64,000 nt of DNA, taken from Enterobacter cancerogenus (lineage in GTDB: Bacteria > Pseudomonadota > Gammaproteobacteria > Enterobacterales > Enterobacteriaceae). Location of the stretch: NCBI RefSeq assembly GCF_019047785.1, contig NZ_CP077290.1, positions 1,736,001 to 1,800,000 on the forward strand, read 5' to 3'. The notes beneath the pieces are model-generated. The model was not told where the DNA came from. It searched no databases and saw only the letters and a list, made by a program, of their open reading frames with translations. This document shows positions 13,546-25,030 of the stretch, one piece after another; within the stretch, counting starts at the first letter, position 1, and each line of letters begins with the position of its first letter. The position numbers were made by a program, and so were the translations under genes.

Positions 13546-14333
13546 TAACGAATCAGACCCCTTGTTGAACGGTCAAAGAACTCCATGAACGCGTTCACTT
13601 CCGGGTGCTTATTCGCCAGTTCGGCAATTTCCGGCTTCGCCTCTTCCAGCGTTTTACCGTTACGGTACAACTGTTTGTACGCGTTGCGGATCGCTGTAAT
13701 CGCTTCGCGGCTAAAGCCACGACGCTTGAGGCCTTCGATGTTCACGCCAAACGGCGTGGCATGGTTGCCCTGCGCAATCACGTAAGGTGGGACGTCCTGC
13801 GCCACACCGGAGCATCCGCCGACCATCACGTGCGCACCAATGATGCAGAACTGATGGACAGCCGTCATGCCGCCAATGATTGCGAAATCATCAACCGATA
13901 CGTGTCCCGCCAGCGTTGCGTTGTTGGCGAGAATACAGCGATTACCCACGGTACAGTCATGCGCAATGTGTGCATTTACCATAAAGAGGTTGTCGCTGCC
14001 CACCTTCGTCAATCCACCGCCCTGAGTTGTTCCACGATGAATGGTGACGCTTTCGCGAATACGGTTACGATCGCCGATTTCCACACGGGTCGGCTCACCA
14101 GCATATTTAAGATCCTGGTTAACTTCGCCGATGGAGGCGAACTGATAGATCTCGTTGTTGCAGCCAATAGTCGTATGACCATTCACCACGACATGAGATT
14201 TCAGTACTGTACCCTCACCAATTTCGACATGGGGTCCAACAACACAAAACGGGCCAATGTGAACGTTAGCACCAATAATGGCGCCGGTTTCCACAATCGC
14301 GGTAGGATGAATAAAGGCGGATTTATCAATCAC
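13545..14333 (-). CDS. lpxA: UDP-N-acetylglucosamine acyltransferase
   Basis: Catalyses the first step of lipid A synthesis, moving 3-hydroxymyristate from ACP to the 3-hydroxyl of UDP-GlcNAc. The 262 residues form a left-handed beta helix of hexapeptide repeats, then a helical C-terminal domain. The catalytic His is in [11 protein letters not shown], equivalent to His125 of E. coli. Its stop shares a base with the lpxB start and its own start is three bases from the fabZ stop. Confidence 0.97.
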   Translation of the reverse strand: MIDKSAFIHPTAIVETGAIIGANVHIGPFCVVGPHVEIGEGTVLKSHVVVNGHTTIGCNNEIYQFASIGEVNQDLKYAGEPTRVEIGDRNRIRESVTIHRGTTQGGGLTKVGSDNLFMVNAHIAHDCTVGNRCILANNATLAGHVSVDDFAIIGGMTAVHQFCIIGAHVMVGGCSGVAQDVPPYVIAQGNHATPFGVNIEGLKRRGFSREAITAIRNAYKQLYRNGKTLEEAKPEIAELANKHPEVNAFMEFFDRSTRGLIR

Positions 14334-14336
14334 GTA

Positions 14337-14792
14337 TCAGGCCTCCCGGCTACGCGCGCACATCATAGTCGCTTCACAAACAACTTTGCCGTCAACCGTT
14401 GCAACGCCTTTAAAGCGAGTCAGGCCACGACGCGTTTTTTCAAAAGTGACTTCCATGATCATCTGATCGCCAGGCACAACCGGACGCTTGAATCGCGCTT
14501 CGTCGATGCCGGCGAAGTAATAGAGTTCACCCGGCTCCAGTTTACCTACGCTTTTAAACGCAAGGATACCGGTAGCCTGCGCCATGGCTTCCAGGATCAA
14601 CACACCCGGGAAGATAGGCTTACCAGGGAAGTGTCCCTGGAAGAACGGCTCGTTAACGGAGACATTTTTCACTGCGCGCAGAAAACGACCTTCTTCAAAA
14701 TCCAGCACACGGTCTACCAGCAAAAACGGGTAGCGGTGCGGCAGAAGTTCTAAAATCTCTTCAATATGCAGAGTATGAGTGTCAGTAGTCAA
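14337..14792 (-). CDS. fabZ: 3-hydroxyacyl-ACP dehydratase FabZ
   Basis: A hot-dog-fold dehydratase of the elongation cycle; by competing with LpxA for 3-hydroxymyristoyl-ACP it balances phospholipid against lipid A. The catalytic His is in [10 protein letters not shown] and the Glu in LILEAMAQ. I chose a TTG start at 14792, giving 151 residues exactly as in E. coli, because AGGAAG precedes it; an extension of about 14 residues would read into the leader and has no ribosome site. A strong hairpin lies in the 103-base gap after lpxD. Confidence 0.95.
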   Translation of the reverse strand: MTTDTHTLHIEEILELLPHRYPFLLVDRVLDFEEGRFLRAVKNVSVNEPFFQGHFPGKPIFPGVLILEAMAQATGILAFKSVGKLEPGELYYFAGIDEARFKRPVVPGDQMIMEVTFEKTRRGLTRFKGVATVDGKVVCEATMMCARSREA

Positions 14793-14833
14793 AATACTCT
14801 TCCTGTCAAATGTACTAAGTAGCAATAATAACA

Positions 14834-14867
14834 CGGCCTGCCGGTTTATAAAAAAGCCGACAGGCCG
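14834..14867 (-). other. Intercistronic stem-loop between lpxD and fabZ
   Basis: Arms of 11 bases (CGGCCTGCCGG and CCGACAGGCCG) pair with a single position that is a G-U wobble in the minus-strand RNA. The 12-base loop is T- and A-rich. It sits about 42 bases ahead of the fabZ TTG start. No T run follows, so it is more likely an RNA-processing or stability element than a terminator. Confidence 0.55.
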
Positions 14868-14895
14868 AGAAAATGAGCGTTAAACGGGTGAACGC

Positions 14896-15921
14896 TTAGT
14901 CTTGTTGATCGATCTTGCGCTCAATGGCTTTGAGTCGCTTGCTCATATCATCAATATTCATCACCAGTGCAGCTGTTTTACGCCATACCTTGTTCGGTTG
15001 CAGCGGAATGCCAGAGGAATAGACGCCGGGTTCAGTAATAGGACGCATCACCATGCCCATTCCCGTTACCGTCACCTTGTCGCATATTTCCATATGGCCA
15101 TTGATCACGCTGGCACCGCCAATCATGCAGTAGCGGCCAATTTTCAGGCTGCCAGCCATGATCACGCCGCCCGCAACGGCAGTATTGTCGCCAATCACAA
15201 CGTTATGTGCAATCTGACACTGGTTATCAATGATAACACCGTTACCAATGATGGTGTCGTCCAGCGCGCCGCGGTCGATGGTCGTACATGCGCCGATCTC
15301 TACACGATCGCCGATAATAACGCGACCAAGCTGCGGGATCTTAACCCAATTGCCACGATCGTTGGCATAGCCGAAACCGTCAGAGCCAATCACCGTGCTG
15401 GATTGAACGAGGCAATTCTCGCCCATCTCAACGTCATGATAAATGGACACATTGGCCCAAAGACGGGAGCCTGCGCCAATTTTGGTATTTTTTCCAACGA
15501 AGCAGCCCGGACCAATGACCACGTTATCGCCCAGCACAACGCCAGATTCGATAACGGCATTTGCGCCAACTGCCACGTTGTTACCCAGCTGAGCCGTCGG
15601 GTCGATCGCTGCGCTGGCAGCAATGTTTTGCGCCGGCTGCGGCGTGGTATCAAGAATTTGGGCCATGCGTGCGTAAGTCAGGTAGGGATTTTTAACTACC
15701 AGTGCAGCGCCTGTGGCAAACGGAAGATCGTCCTGCGTCATCACAACGGCGGACGCCTGGCACTGGGCCAGATGTTCACGGTACTTAGGGCTTACTATAA
15801 AGGTAATGTTGCCCGCTTTAGCAGATTGCATGGACGCAACAGCGGTGATGACGATATCGCCATCACCGTGTAATTCTGCATCCAACTGCTGAGCTAAATC
15901 AGCCAGTCGAATTGAAGGCAT
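14896..15921 (-). CDS. lpxD: UDP-3-O-acylglucosamine N-acyltransferase
   Basis: Adds the second 3-hydroxymyristoyl chain in lipid A synthesis. The 341 residues comprise an N-terminal uridine-binding domain, then a left-handed beta helix of hexapeptide repeats ([13 protein letters not shown] and similar) and a C-terminal helix that completes the ACP site. The catalytic His is in [10 protein letters not shown]. It starts three bases after the skp stop. Confidence 0.97.
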   Translation of the reverse strand: MPSIRLADLAQQLDAELHGDGDIVITAVASMQSAKAGNITFIVSPKYREHLAQCQASAVVMTQDDLPFATGAALVVKNPYLTYARMAQILDTTPQPAQNIAASAAIDPTAQLGNNVAVGANAVIESGVVLGDNVVIGPGCFVGKNTKIGAGSRLWANVSIYHDVEMGENCLVQSSTVIGSDGFGYANDRGNWVKIPQLGRVIIGDRVEIGACTTIDRGALDDTIIGNGVIIDNQCQIAHNVVIGDNTAVAGGVIMAGSLKIGRYCMIGGASVINGHMEICDKVTVTGMGMVMRPITEPGVYSSGIPLQPNKVWRKTAALVMNIDDMSKRLKAIERKIDQQD

Positions 15922-15924
15922 TAC

Positions 15925-16419
15925 TTATTTAACCTGTTTCAGAACATCAGCGGTGATGTCTTTAACATCGCTGCTGTTGAAAGCGACGGCATTCGCATCC
16001 ACAACCAGATCGATGCTCTGATCGGCTGCTACTGCTTTAACAGCAGACTGAATACGGGTAACCAGTTTACCGCGCTCTTCGTTAGAACGACGCTGACGAT
16101 CCTGCTCGAAAGCCTGCGCTTTCTGGGAGAAAGTCTGGCGCTGTGCCATTACGTCTTTTTCCAGCTTGCTGCGCTCGCTCGCTTTCATGGTAGAACCATC
16201 ACGCTGCAGACGCTGCATTTTAGTCTGGAGGTCGCCTTCCATACGTTGCAGTTCGCCAGCACGGCCTTTAAATTCGTTTTCCAGAGTCGCAGAAACACCG
16301 GTTTTCTGTGCAACCTGCTGGAACAAATTACCCATGTTGACGATTGCAATTTTGTCTGCTGCCTGAGCAGAGGTTGCCATCGCTAAACCGAGACCTGCAG
16401 CTAATAACCACTTTTTCAC
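15925..16419 (-). CDS. skp: Periplasmic chaperone Skp
   Basis: A trimeric, jellyfish-shaped holdase that carries unfolded outer-membrane proteins to the BAM complex. A Sec signal peptide ([19 protein letters not shown], cleaved before ADK) is followed by a coiled-coil tentacle region rich in Gln, Arg and Lys and the C-terminal beta body ([19 protein letters not shown]). The GTG start at 16419 follows AAGGAG; a longer frame exists but has no ribosome site. At 164 residues it is three longer than E. coli Skp, with the extra residues near [13 protein letters not shown] in the tentacle. Confidence 0.96.
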   Translation of the reverse strand: MKKWLLAAGLGLAMATSAQAADKIAIVNMGNLFQQVAQKTGVSATLENEFKGRAGELQRMEGDLQTKMQRLQRDGSTMKASERSKLEKDVMAQRQTFSQKAQAFEQDRQRRSNEERGKLVTRIQSAVKAVAADQSIDLVVDANAVAFNSSDVKDITADVLKQVK

Positions 16420-16474
16420 AATTAACTCCTTACCATCCCATTGGCACCCGAAGGTACCGTTCTTTGCGTGGCAA

Positions 16475-16496
16475 GGCGATCGTTTTACCGATCGCC
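16475..16496 (-). other. Stem-loop between bamA and skp
   Basis: A perfect eight-base stem, GGCGATCG and CGATCGCC, with a six-base loop in the 122-base gap between bamA and skp. No T run follows on the minus strand. It may stabilise the abundant upstream mRNA or limit read-through into skp. Confidence 0.5.
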
Positions 16497-16541
16497 GGTT
16501 GTCAGCGCTACACTGCCAACGCATTCCATTGCAGCGGATTA

Positions 16542-18959
16542 TTACCAGGTTTTACCAATGTTAAACTGGAACTGTTCCGCTTTATCTCCATCATATTTCT
16601 TAAACGGCTGGGCGTAGGAGAAGACCAACGGCCCCAGCGGTGACATCCATTGTAATGCGATACCTGCAGACATGCGAATATTGCTCGGATCGCTGTAGTC
16701 CGGAACACCTGCTGCACGCATCTGGGCAGTGTTCTCCCAGTTGGTATCCCACACCGTACCGGCATCCCAGAAGATGGAGGTACGAACAGAGTTCGCATAT
16801 TTGTCGCTGATGAACGGCGTCGGCGTGATGAACTCGAGGCTGGCGACGCCCATGGCGTTACCGCCCACTGCATCATCAGAGCTACACACTTCGGAAGAAG
16901 ATGATTTGTAGCAGTTATCCTTGTCATTCCCACCGTAGTAAACCGCTTTCGGACCAATGTTATTGGACTGGAAGCCACGAACGGTGCTTGAACCACCGGC
17001 GTAGAAGTTTTCATAGAACGGCAGTTCTTTGCCGCCCAGGCCATCACCGTAGCCCCAGCGCGTACGACCCAGAACCACCCATTTGTGATCGTCATCAATT
17101 GGGAAGTAGGATGCGGTATCCAGCGTCACCTTGTAGAACTCGTTATCGGAACCCGGAATGGTCACTTTACCATTCAGGTTTACGCGCGAGCCCTGCGTCG
17201 GGAAGAAGCCACGGTCCAGACGGTTGTACGTCCAGCCATAGTTGAACGTGAAGTCATCGGCGGCAAAGCCGTTGTTATCGCTGCTCTTACTCGCTGACTG
17301 ACCGATGGAGTCCAGATAACGCCACATCGCCACCTGCGGTTGCATATTGGACAGGTCGTTATGCACATAACCTAAGCCCGCACGCAGGGTGTTGTATTCG
17401 TTGACCGGGAAGCCGAGCGTACCGTCTACACCGTAGCTTTTGTTGGTATAGGAGGACAGATCCGCGTCGTCTGCTTTAAAGTCGTTATAGAAGATACGAC
17501 CGCCCAGACTCACACCGTCAACGGTGAAGTATGGGTTAGTAACAGAGAACTCAGAATAGGTCTGGTAGTCGTTTTTGGTACCGTTGATACCGACAGAGTA
17601 ACCTGTACCCAGCCAGTTATCCTGCTGGACACCGACCTGGAAGCTGACGCCACTTTCGGTACCGTAGCCGACAACGAAGTTGAAGCTACCGGTGTTACGC
17701 TCCTTAACCTTATAAACTACATCCACCTGGTCCGGGCTGCCTGGTACACGCTGCGTATCGGTATCAACCGTTTCGAAGTAACCCAGACGGTTCAGACGTT
17801 CTTTACCCTGGTCGACCAGGTCGCTGCCCAGCCATGCCCCTTCCATCTGGCGCATTTCGCGACGCAGAACGGAATCTTTGGAGGTGTCGTTCCCTTCAAA
17901 ACGGATCTTACGCACGTAGAAACGGTTGCCCGCATCAACGTTGACGTGAAGCTTAACGGTTTTCTCAGCATCGTTAATTTCTGGCTGAGTCTGCACGCGC
18001 GGATAAGCATAACCATAACGGCCGAGCAGCTTCTTAATGCTGTCTTCCATTTTGGTCACTTTAGACCCGCTGTACAGATCGCCTGGCTGAATCTTCGTCA
18101 GCGATTCGATTTCAGCAGAATGTCCCGCCAGGTTACCACTGACTTCAACACCTGAAAGCTTGTACTGCTCGCCTTCAGTGATGTTAATGGTAATGTAGAT
18201 CCCTTTCTTGTCCGGCGTCAGACTGACCTGGGTCGAATCAATGTTGAAACGCGCGTAGCCGCGATCCAGGTAGTAGCTGCGCAGGGTTTCGAGATCGCCC
18301 GCCAGCTTCTGCTTCTGGTATTTACGATCGCCAACGACGTTCCACCACGGCACTTCGTCACGCAACTGGAATGTTGAGATCAGTTCATCAGTGCTGAACG
18401 CGTGGTTGCCCACAATGTTGATCTGCTGGATCTTCGCAGAAACACCTTCCTGGAAGACCAGCTTCAGGTCAACACGGTTACGCGGCAGCGGTGTCACAAC
18501 CGCTTTCACGCTGGCGCTGTATTTACCGACGCTGTAATAGAAATCTTCCAGACCTTTTTCAATGTCTGAAAGGGTTGTGCGGTCCAGAGATTCCCCCACA
18601 CGAACGCCGGATGCTTCAAGGTTTTGCTTGAGCATGTCATCTTTCACCGACTTGTTGCCGGAGAAAGTGATACTGGCGATCGTTGGACGTTCTTTTACCT
18701 GAACCAGCAGCGTATCACCATCGCGCAGGACGCGGACGTCCTCAAAGTTGCCAGTGGCAAACAGAGCGCGGATGGTGTTACTGATGTCTTCATCATTAAC
18801 CGTATCGCCGGGGCGCACAGGCATACTGAGGAGGGCCGCACCAACGGCGACACGCTGAAGGCCTTCGAAATGAATATCTTTCACTACGAACCCGTCAGCA
18901 CCGTATACGGTGGCGCTGCTAAACAGCAGCGACGCTATGAGCAACTTTTTCATCGCCAT
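16542..18959 (-). CDS. bamA: Outer-membrane protein assembly factor BamA
   Basis: The core of the BAM complex, which inserts beta-barrel proteins into the outer membrane. A signal peptide ([20 protein letters not shown], then ADG) precedes five POTRA domains to about residue 420 and a 16-strand barrel. The barrel carries the conserved VRGF motif and ends in a C-terminal aromatic (GKTW). At 805 residues it is near the E. coli 810. The extracellular segment after VRGF differs from E. coli in sequence and length and contains a C-x8-C pair. It lies 31 bases after rseP. Confidence 0.98.
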   Translation of the reverse strand: MAMKKLLIASLLFSSATVYGADGFVVKDIHFEGLQRVAVGAALLSMPVRPGDTVNDEDISNTIRALFATGNFEDVRVLRDGDTLLVQVKERPTIASITFSGNKSVKDDMLKQNLEASGVRVGESLDRTTLSDIEKGLEDFYYSVGKYSASVKAVVTPLPRNRVDLKLVFQEGVSAKIQQINIVGNHAFSTDELISTFQLRDEVPWWNVVGDRKYQKQKLAGDLETLRSYYLDRGYARFNIDSTQVSLTPDKKGIYITINITEGEQYKLSGVEVSGNLAGHSAEIESLTKIQPGDLYSGSKVTKMEDSIKKLLGRYGYAYPRVQTQPEINDAEKTVKLHVNVDAGNRFYVRKIRFEGNDTSKDSVLRREMRQMEGAWLGSDLVDQGKERLNRLGYFETVDTDTQRVPGSPDQVDVVYKVKERNTGSFNFVVGYGTESGVSFQVGVQQDNWLGTGYSVGINGTKNDYQTYSEFSVTNPYFTVDGVSLGGRIFYNDFKADDADLSSYTNKSYGVDGTLGFPVNEYNTLRAGLGYVHNDLSNMQPQVAMWRYLDSIGQSASKSSDNNGFAADDFTFNYGWTYNRLDRGFFPTQGSRVNLNGKVTIPGSDNEFYKVTLDTASYFPIDDDHKWVVLGRTRWGYGDGLGGKELPFYENFYAGGSSTVRGFQSNNIGPKAVYYGGNDKDNCYKSSSSEVCSSDDAVGGNAMGVASLEFITPTPFISDKYANSVRTSIFWDAGTVWDTNWENTAQMRAAGVPDYSDPSNIRMSAGIALQWMSPLGPLVFSYAQPFKKYDGDKAEQFQFNIGKTW

Positions 18960-18990
18960 CGTTATTATGCGTTCTTCCTAACTAACTCTC

Positions 18991-20343
18991 TTACAACCGA
19001 GAGAAATCATTGAAAAGTGCAAGCCCCATTAACAGCACCAGCAAAATCGAGCCAATGCGATAACTAAAGTCTTGAACTCGCTCGGATACCGGTCCGCCTT
19101 TTAGCTTTTCAATCGCTAAAAACAGCAGATGGCCCCCGTCTAAAACGGGAAGCGGGAACAGGTTGATTATCCCGAGGTTCACGCTAATGAGCGCGAGAAA
19201 CATGAGATAGTAAATCACCCCGAACTCCGCTGACATTCCAACCCCCTGAGCAATCGAAATAGGCCCACTGAGGTTGTTCAGTTTGACATCACCGGTTATC
19301 AATTTCCCCAACATGTTGACCGTTAGCTTCATCAGTTGCCATGTTTTATCCGTGGCTTCAAGGATGGCGCTAAACGGCCCATACTGGCGTATTGTCTTGT
19401 ACTCGTCTGGCAGTGGGATCACTTTCGGCACGACGCCAGCAAACCCTTCCGCCTTTCCGTTACCTGATTTGGTATCCGGAATCAGCGTCAGTGAGAGCGG
19501 ACTCCCCTGCCTTTCCACGTCCAGCGCGAGCGATGTACCTGGATTATCGCGCACCAGAGTAACAAAGGTCATCCACTCTGTTAATGGCTGACCATCGACT
19601 TTAACGATCCTGTCACCCGCTTGCAAACCCGCTTTACTTGCCGCCGAATGCGCTTGTACTTCGGCTAATACCGGCTCGATCTGCGCGCCACGCGGGCGAA
19701 TCCCCAGTGCAGCGACCGGATCTTCTTTGTCAGGCTCGAAACTCCAGTGGCGTAAATCCAGCACTTTTTTCTGCCGCTGGTCAGATCCAAAATCCGAGAC
19801 GCTGAGCGTTGTCTGCTCATCGCCAATTTTGGAAACCAGTTGCAGTCGCACAGCATCCCAATCAGGGGTTTCGATACCATCAATGGCTTTAAGTTCCATC
19901 CCCGACGTAATTTGCGCATTTGCCGCGATGGAGTGAGGGGCAATTTCCCCCACAACCGGACGCACGCCAGGCACACCGATGATAAACACCAGCCAATACG
20001 CGAAGATAGCAAAGATGAAGTTAGCTACCGGACCGGCAGCAATGATGGCAGCACGTTGCCCAACCGTCTTGTTGTTGAACGCGCTGTGGCGAAGTTCCGG
20101 GGCAACAGGCTCAACACGTTCGTCGAGCATTTTGACATAGCCGCCCAGCGGAATAAGCGCAATGACAAACTCGGTGCCATGGCGGTCGGTGCGCTTCCAG
20201 AGCGACTTACCGAAACCGATCGAGAATCGCTCTACCCGCACTCCGCAGCGACGAGCAACCCAGAAATGGCCAAATTCATGCACGGTAATCAGTACACCCA
20301 GTGCAACTATGAACGCCGCCAGATTCCAGAGAATGCTCAGCAT
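18991..20343 (-). CDS. rseP: Site-2 intramembrane zinc protease RseP
   Basis: Cuts the anti-sigma factor RseA in the membrane after DegS, releasing sigma-E. The 450 residues show HEFGH zinc-site residues His22, Glu23 and His26 in the first membrane helix. Two PDZ domains (around [18 protein letters not shown]) and the C-terminal LPVLDGGH, which supplies the third zinc ligand, follow. I chose ATG at 20343 from homologues; a longer frame would add 15 residues from within the cdsA spacer. It sits between cdsA and bamA as in E. coli. Confidence 0.97.
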   Translation of the reverse strand: MLSILWNLAAFIVALGVLITVHEFGHFWVARRCGVRVERFSIGFGKSLWKRTDRHGTEFVIALIPLGGYVKMLDERVEPVAPELRHSAFNNKTVGQRAAIIAAGPVANFIFAIFAYWLVFIIGVPGVRPVVGEIAPHSIAANAQITSGMELKAIDGIETPDWDAVRLQLVSKIGDEQTTLSVSDFGSDQRQKKVLDLRHWSFEPDKEDPVAALGIRPRGAQIEPVLAEVQAHSAASKAGLQAGDRIVKVDGQPLTEWMTFVTLVRDNPGTSLALDVERQGSPLSLTLIPDTKSGNGKAEGFAGVVPKVIPLPDEYKTIRQYGPFSAILEATDKTWQLMKLTVNMLGKLITGDVKLNNLSGPISIAQGVGMSAEFGVIYYLMFLALISVNLGIINLFPLPVLDGGHLLFLAIEKLKGGPVSERVQDFSYRIGSILLVLLMGLALFNDFSRL

Positions 20344-20354
20344 AAAACCTTCCG

Positions 20355-21212
20355 TTAAATCGTCCCGAATACCAGTAAAAGCAGGCAAGCAAACACTGGA
20401 ACAGCTGCCGTCAGGCTGTCAATACGGTCCAGTATACCGCCGTGTCCTGGAATAAGGTGACCACTGTCTTTTATCCCTGCTTCACGCTTGAACATACTTT
20501 CGGTGAGATCGCCCAGTACCGAGGCCAGCGCAGCAAAAATAGAGCACACCAGCAGCGTTGACGGCGCAACCTCAAGATTCGCCCAGACGCCGTAGCCCCA
20601 GGAGATGATTGCTGCGGTAAACAGACCGCCAATAAAGCCCTGCCAGGTTTTGCCCGGCGACACTTTCGGTGCCAGCTTATGTTTGCCGAACAGTTTACCA
20701 AACATATAGGCCCCAGAGTCAGCCCCCCACACGAGAATCATCACATAAAGCAGCCATAACGCGCCGCTGTAGTGGTTTTCGTCGTAGTGCCAGGCGCGAA
20801 GGGCAATCATACCCCAGAAAAAAGGCACGATGGTGAGCAGACCAAAAATCAGGCGCAGCACCTTAGAATGACGCCATATGGCCGCCGAACCGGGATAGAA
20901 AAGCACCAGTAACAGCGCAGCCACCCACCAGGCCAGCGATATCCACAGGGATCCGGCCACCAGCGGCTGATGAATATCATGGTGATACTCAGGCAACGTA
21001 AACAGCATCAGAGCCAGCACAAAGCCACAGAGCACCGCCAGCCAGACTCGCTGAGTGCGCGAGGTAAAGCCGCTAAGCTGTCCCCATTCCCACGCGGCCA
21101 GCATGCACACGACCAGCGTCACAATAGCAAATCCCACTGGTGGCAGTAAAAACAGTGCCGCAATGACAATGGGTATTAATACAAAAGCGGAAATCAGGCG
21201 ATACTTCAGCAA
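20355..21212 (-). CDS. cdsA: Phosphatidate cytidylyltransferase
   Basis: Makes CDP-diacylglycerol from phosphatidic acid and CTP, the branch point of phospholipid synthesis, in the inner membrane. The 285 residues contain about eight hydrophobic helices and the family signature running from [10 protein letters not shown] to [12 protein letters not shown]. It begins 12 bases after uppS and ends 11 bases before rseP, so the genes form one unit. Confidence 0.97.
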   Translation of the reverse strand: MLKYRLISAFVLIPIVIAALFLLPPVGFAIVTLVVCMLAAWEWGQLSGFTSRTQRVWLAVLCGFVLALMLFTLPEYHHDIHQPLVAGSLWISLAWWVAALLLVLFYPGSAAIWRHSKVLRLIFGLLTIVPFFWGMIALRAWHYDENHYSGALWLLYVMILVWGADSGAYMFGKLFGKHKLAPKVSPGKTWQGFIGGLFTAAIISWGYGVWANLEVAPSTLLVCSIFAALASVLGDLTESMFKREAGIKDSGHLIPGHGGILDRIDSLTAAVPVFACLLLLVFGTI

Positions 21213-21224
21213 AAGCTACCCCCA

Positions 21225-21983
21225 TCAGGCTTTGTCGCCACCAGGCTCGGTGCCGCCGAAGCGACGCTCACGATTGGCAAAGGCATGCAGCGCACCTTCA
21301 AAGTCTTGTTCATCAAAATCGGGCCAAAGAACATCAGTAAAGTAAAGTTCGGCGTAGGCTATTTGCCAAAGCAAAAAGTTACTTATGCGATGTTCTCCCC
21401 CTGTCCTAATTACTAAATCTACAGGTGCCAGTTCATTCATGCAGATTTGCTTATTCAGCGCCTCTTCATCAATTTGGTCCGGTCTCAGTAACCCTTCCTG
21501 AACCTGTTCGGCCAAATGCCGAACGCCCTGGATAATATCCCAGCGTCCGCCGTAATTCGCCGCGATGTTGAGCGTCAGGCCGGTGTTATTTTCCGTCAGC
21601 GCTTCTGCTTTGCGAATCCGTTCTTGCAAACGTGAGTTAAAACGACTGGTCTCACCGATAATCCGCAGACGGACGTTGTGGCGGTGCAGGCTTTTTACTT
21701 CGCTGTCGAGCGCCCACACGAACAGTTCCATCAACGCAGTCACTTCCTGCGCGGGTCGATTCCAGTTTTCACTGCTAAAAGCATAGAGCGTTAACGCATC
21801 AATGCCGTTGTTGGCGGCAAAAGAAACGGCGCGGCGAACAGATTTCGCCCCGGCTTTATGCCCAAAGGCTCGTATCTTCCCTTGTCTTTTCGCCCAGCGG
21901 CCATTGCCATCCATAATGATTGCAACATGGCGACAGCCATGCGCTGGCAAGTTCTCGCTTATTGGTTGGTTCGCAGACAACAT
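21225..21983 (-). CDS. uppS: Undecaprenyl diphosphate synthase
   Basis: A cis-prenyltransferase that extends farnesyl diphosphate to the C55 carrier used for peptidoglycan and O-antigen. The 252 residues contain the IIMDGNGRWA motif with the catalytic Asp, and the RTGGEHRISNFLLWQ motif that binds isopentenyl diphosphate. Also called ispU. It is the first gene of the uppS-cdsA-rseP-bamA block and is separated from dxr by that gene's terminator. Confidence 0.97.
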   Translation of the reverse strand: MLSANQPISENLPAHGCRHVAIIMDGNGRWAKRQGKIRAFGHKAGAKSVRRAVSFAANNGIDALTLYAFSSENWNRPAQEVTALMELFVWALDSEVKSLHRHNVRLRIIGETSRFNSRLQERIRKAEALTENNTGLTLNIAANYGGRWDIIQGVRHLAEQVQEGLLRPDQIDEEALNKQICMNELAPVDLVIRTGGEHRISNFLLWQIAYAELYFTDVLWPDFDEQDFEGALHAFANRERRFGGTEPGGDKA

Positions 21984-22043
21984 AACGCGTTTTTAGTCCC
22001 TGAAAAGGATGTAACGGTACTCAGGAATACTGAAGCCTGTACA

Positions 22044-22070
22044 TAAAAAAGCCGTGTCAAACCACGGCTT
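22044..22070 (-). terminator. Intrinsic terminator of dxr
   Basis: AAGCCGTG and CACGGCTT arms with a six-base loop, followed on the minus strand by six Ts. It lies 100 bases after the dxr stop. Confidence 0.85.
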
Positions 22071-22169
22071 ACCTGACCACATAAAGTCAAATGCCTGCGA
22101 TCAGGTGGCGCTGACTATATCACTGAAGCCCAACGCTAACAAATGGCACAGCCACTACCGCTTGCTTTA

Positions 22170-23369
22170 TCACCAGCTTGCGAGACGTGTCACCTGTTTA
22201 CGCGCAATAATACGCGCTTGTGCATCGACCGCCAGCACCTCCTCCACGCTTTGTGGCTCGCGCAAATCCATCATCTCCAGCACCGTCAAATTAAGCGAGG
22301 CGATGTCGGTAAAACGAATCTGCTGATTGAGGAAGGCATCAACGGTAATTTCATTGGCCGCATTGAGCGCCGTTGTCGCAGCTTGCCCTTGATCGAAGGC
22401 CGTCATCGCCAGCCTGAGGCAGGGATAACGCTCATAGTCAGGCTCGCTAAAGGTCAGTGCGCTCAGCTTGCAAAAATCGAGCGGTTTAACCCCGGATTTA
22501 ACGCGCTCTGGCCACGCCATGGCGTGTGCAATCGGTGTGCGCATATCCGGTTCGCCCAACTGTGCCAGCACACTGCCATCCTGATAGCGCACCATGGAGT
22601 GAATCACCGACTGCGGGTGGATCAGCACTTCCATCTGTTTCGCTGACGCATTGAACAGCCAGCGAGCTTCAATGTATTCCAGACCTTTGTTCATCATGGT
22701 GGCGGAGTCGACAGAGATCTTACGTCCCATCGACCAGTTCGGATGACGGCATGCCTGATCCGGCGTCATTGCGCTCAGTTCAGACAGCGGCGTCTCGCGG
22801 AACGGGCCACCAGACCCGGTAAGCAGAATCGACACAACGCCATTCTGCTCCAGGTCAGCGTACCCCAGGTTCTGTTGAAAAGGTTGCGGCAAACTCTGAA
22901 AAATCGCGTTGTGCTCGCTGTCGACCGGCAAAAGGCGTGCGCCACGCGCTTTTACCGCCTCCATGAACAGGCGTCCACAGGTGACAAGCGACTCTTTATT
23001 GGCCAGCAGAACATCTTTACCGGCATCAATCGCGGAAAGCGTCGGCAACAGTCCTGCCGCCCCGACGATAGCCGCCATAACCTGATCGACCTCATCCAGC
23101 GCCGCCATATCACAGGCCGCCTGTTGTCCGCTCAGCACCTCGGTGCGGCTGCCCTTTTCCAGCAGCTGGGCTTTTACCTGGCGAGCGCTCTCCTCGTCAT
23201 CCATCACCGCAAAGCGGGGCGTAAACTCCAGGCACTGCTCGACCATACGCTGCACGTTCTTGCCCGCCACGAGCGCGGTCACGGTGTAGTGTTCAGGGTT
23301 ATGGCGAACGACGTCGAGAGTGCTGCAACCGATAGAGCCGGTCGAGCCAAGGAGTGTTAAATGCTTCAT
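22170..23369 (-). CDS. dxr: 1-deoxy-D-xylulose 5-phosphate reductoisomerase
   Basis: Commits deoxyxylulose phosphate to the MEP isoprenoid pathway with NADPH, feeding the prenyl chains used by UppS nearby. The 399 residues begin with the NADPH site GSTGSIG. The metal-binding acidic residues are in [10 protein letters not shown], and NKGLEYIEA supplies the third acidic ligand. The enzyme is the target of fosmidomycin. The gene lies 97 bases after frr. Confidence 0.97.
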   Translation of the reverse strand: MKHLTLLGSTGSIGCSTLDVVRHNPEHYTVTALVAGKNVQRMVEQCLEFTPRFAVMDDEESARQVKAQLLEKGSRTEVLSGQQAACDMAALDEVDQVMAAIVGAAGLLPTLSAIDAGKDVLLANKESLVTCGRLFMEAVKARGARLLPVDSEHNAIFQSLPQPFQQNLGYADLEQNGVVSILLTGSGGPFRETPLSELSAMTPDQACRHPNWSMGRKISVDSATMMNKGLEYIEARWLFNASAKQMEVLIHPQSVIHSMVRYQDGSVLAQLGEPDMRTPIAHAMAWPERVKSGVKPLDFCKLSALTFSEPDYERYPCLRLAMTAFDQGQAATTALNAANEITVDAFLNQQIRFTDIASLNLTVLEMMDLREPQSVEEVLAVDAQARIIARKQVTRLASW

Positions 23370-23400
23370 GAGATGCCCGAAAAAAAGTTAGACCCGATAA

Positions 23401-23448
23401 AAGCAAAACGCCGCCAGCAAGACACAAGGCCTCTCTGAACGGCGTTTT
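23401..23448 (-). terminator. Probable terminator of frr
   Basis: AAAACGCCG and CGGCGTTTT arms with a 26-base loop; the minus-strand read continues into a T-rich run. The long loop lowers certainty. Confidence 0.5.
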
Positions 23449-23466
23449 ATCAGTGTACGACAGAAA

Positions 23467-24024
23467 TCAGAACTGCATCAGTTCCGCTTCTTTATCTGCC
23501 AGCGCCGCATCAATTTTCTTGATCGCTGCGTCAGTCATTTTCTGCACGTCGTCCTGAGAACGACGGTCATCATCTTCACTGATCTCTTTTTCTTTCAGCA
23601 GTGCTTTCACTTTGTCGTTCGCATCACGGCGTACGTTACGCACAGAAACACGACCCTGCTCAGCTTCGCCACGCACCACTTTGATCAGGTCTTTACGACG
23701 TTCTTCGGTCAGCGCTGGCAGTGGAACGCGAATGTCGGCGCCCGCAGAGCTTGGGTTCAGACCCAGGTCAGAGGCCATGATCGCTTTCTCGATCGCCGGG
23801 CTCATTGAACGGTCGAATACGTTGATTTTCAGCGTACGGGTGTCTTCTACCGTGACGCTCGCCAGCTGACGCAGTGGGGTTGGCGTACCGTAATATTCTA
23901 CGATGATGCCATCCAGCAGGCTTGGAGAAGCACGGCCAGTACGGATTTTGCTGATTTGGTTTTTGAACGCTTCTACGCATTTGTCCATGCGTACTTCAGC
24001 ATCTTTTCTGATGTCGTTAATCAC
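23467..24024 (-). CDS. frr: Ribosome recycling factor
   Basis: With EF-G it splits post-termination ribosomes. The 185 residues give the tRNA-like three-helix bundle plus a small beta domain; the recognisable segments are [14 protein letters not shown] and [13 protein letters not shown]. The gene is transcribed after pyrH, from its own likely promoter in the 167-base gap. Confidence 0.97.
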   Translation of the reverse strand: MINDIRKDAEVRMDKCVEAFKNQISKIRTGRASPSLLDGIIVEYYGTPTPLRQLASVTVEDTRTLKINVFDRSMSPAIEKAIMASDLGLNPSSAGADIRVPLPALTEERRKDLIKVVRGEAEQGRVSVRNVRRDANDKVKALLKEKEISEDDDRRSQDDVQKMTDAAIKKIDAALADKEAELMQF

Positions 24025-24089
24025 GTTACGAATCCTTGAAAACTTGTCTCAGGCAGACTATCCGCCAGCACAGCGCTACAGGTGTGCTA

Positions 24090-24116
24090 AGTATAGTCGC
24101 GTTTAATTCATGACAA
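24090..24116 (-). promoter_or_regulatory. Candidate frr promoter
   Basis: On the minus strand TTGTCA and TATACT lie 15 bases apart, 66 bases upstream of frr. The hexamers are good but the spacer is shorter than the usual 16-18. Confidence 0.45.
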
Positions 24117-24191
24117 CGCCAAAGGCGCGCCCGGGTAAGATACCACTACAAAATAAAGCGGAATCTTACCTGTATTTATCGCCGACGGAAA

Positions 24192-24917
24192 TTATTCCGT
24201 AATCAAAGTGCCTTCTTTTTCGCCCATGACGACGCGACGGAGCGCACCAGGCTTATTCATGTTGAAGACACGGATCGGCAGTTTGTGGTCACGAGCCAGC
24301 GTGAAGGCGGCAAGATCCATCACTTTCAGCTCTTTATCCAGCACTTCGCTGTAGGACAGCTGATCGTACATGGTCGCAGACGGATCTTTTGCCGGATCGG
24401 CGGTAAACACGCCATCCACTTTGGTCGCTTTCAGCACCACATCGGCTTCGATCTCGATACCGCGCAGGCAGGCTGCGGAATCGGTGGTAAAGAACGGGTT
24501 ACCCGTACCGGCGGAGAGGATCACCACGCGGTTGTTGCGCAGCAGGCTGATAGCTTCTGCCCAGCTGTAGTTATCGCATACGCCATTCAGCGGAATAGCG
24601 GACATCAGGCGAGCGTTCACATAGGCACGATGAAGCGCATCACGCATTGCCAGGCCATTCATGACGGTTGCCAGCATCCCCATGTGGTCGCCCACAACGC
24701 GGTTCATCCCCGCTTTCGCCAGACCAGCACCACGGAAAAGGTTGCCACCGCCAATGACCACGCCAACCTGAATGCCCAGTTCGACAAGTTCTTTGATTTC
24801 CTGTGCCATGCGGTCAAGGATGCTTGCGTCAATACCGAAGCCTTCCGTTCCCTGCAGCGCTTCGCCACTCAGCTTAAGCAGAATGCGTTTGTACACGGGT
24901 TTTGCATTGGTAGCCAT
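24192..24917 (-). CDS. pyrH: UMP kinase
   Basis: Phosphorylates UMP to UDP in pyrimidine nucleotide synthesis; allosterically activated by GTP and inhibited by UTP. The 241 residues show the amino-acid-kinase fold: KLSGEAL near the start, GGGNLFRG, and the ATP-binding [15 protein letters not shown]. It follows tsf after a terminator. Confidence 0.97.
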   Translation of the reverse strand: MATNAKPVYKRILLKLSGEALQGTEGFGIDASILDRMAQEIKELVELGIQVGVVIGGGNLFRGAGLAKAGMNRVVGDHMGMLATVMNGLAMRDALHRAYVNARLMSAIPLNGVCDNYSWAEAISLLRNNRVVILSAGTGNPFFTTDSAACLRGIEIEADVVLKATKVDGVFTADPAKDPSATMYDQLSYSEVLDKELKVMDLAAFTLARDHKLPIRVFNMNKPGALRRVVMGEKEGTLITE

Positions 24918-25030
24918 GTTTCTTTCCTGAGACTGTCAACGATTAAGATGGGGGTTAATTCTGGCGACATGTTATGTCGCAAACCAGCACAGCGGTAGTA
25001 GAGCCTGTCTGATTTTGTATGACGGGTGAC

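Noticed and set aside
13605..14753. 382-codon plus-strand open frame antisense to lpxA and fabZ
   Set aside because: It spans two real genes and their junction in the opposite strand; the hexapeptide-repeat periodicity of lpxA keeps the mirror frame open.
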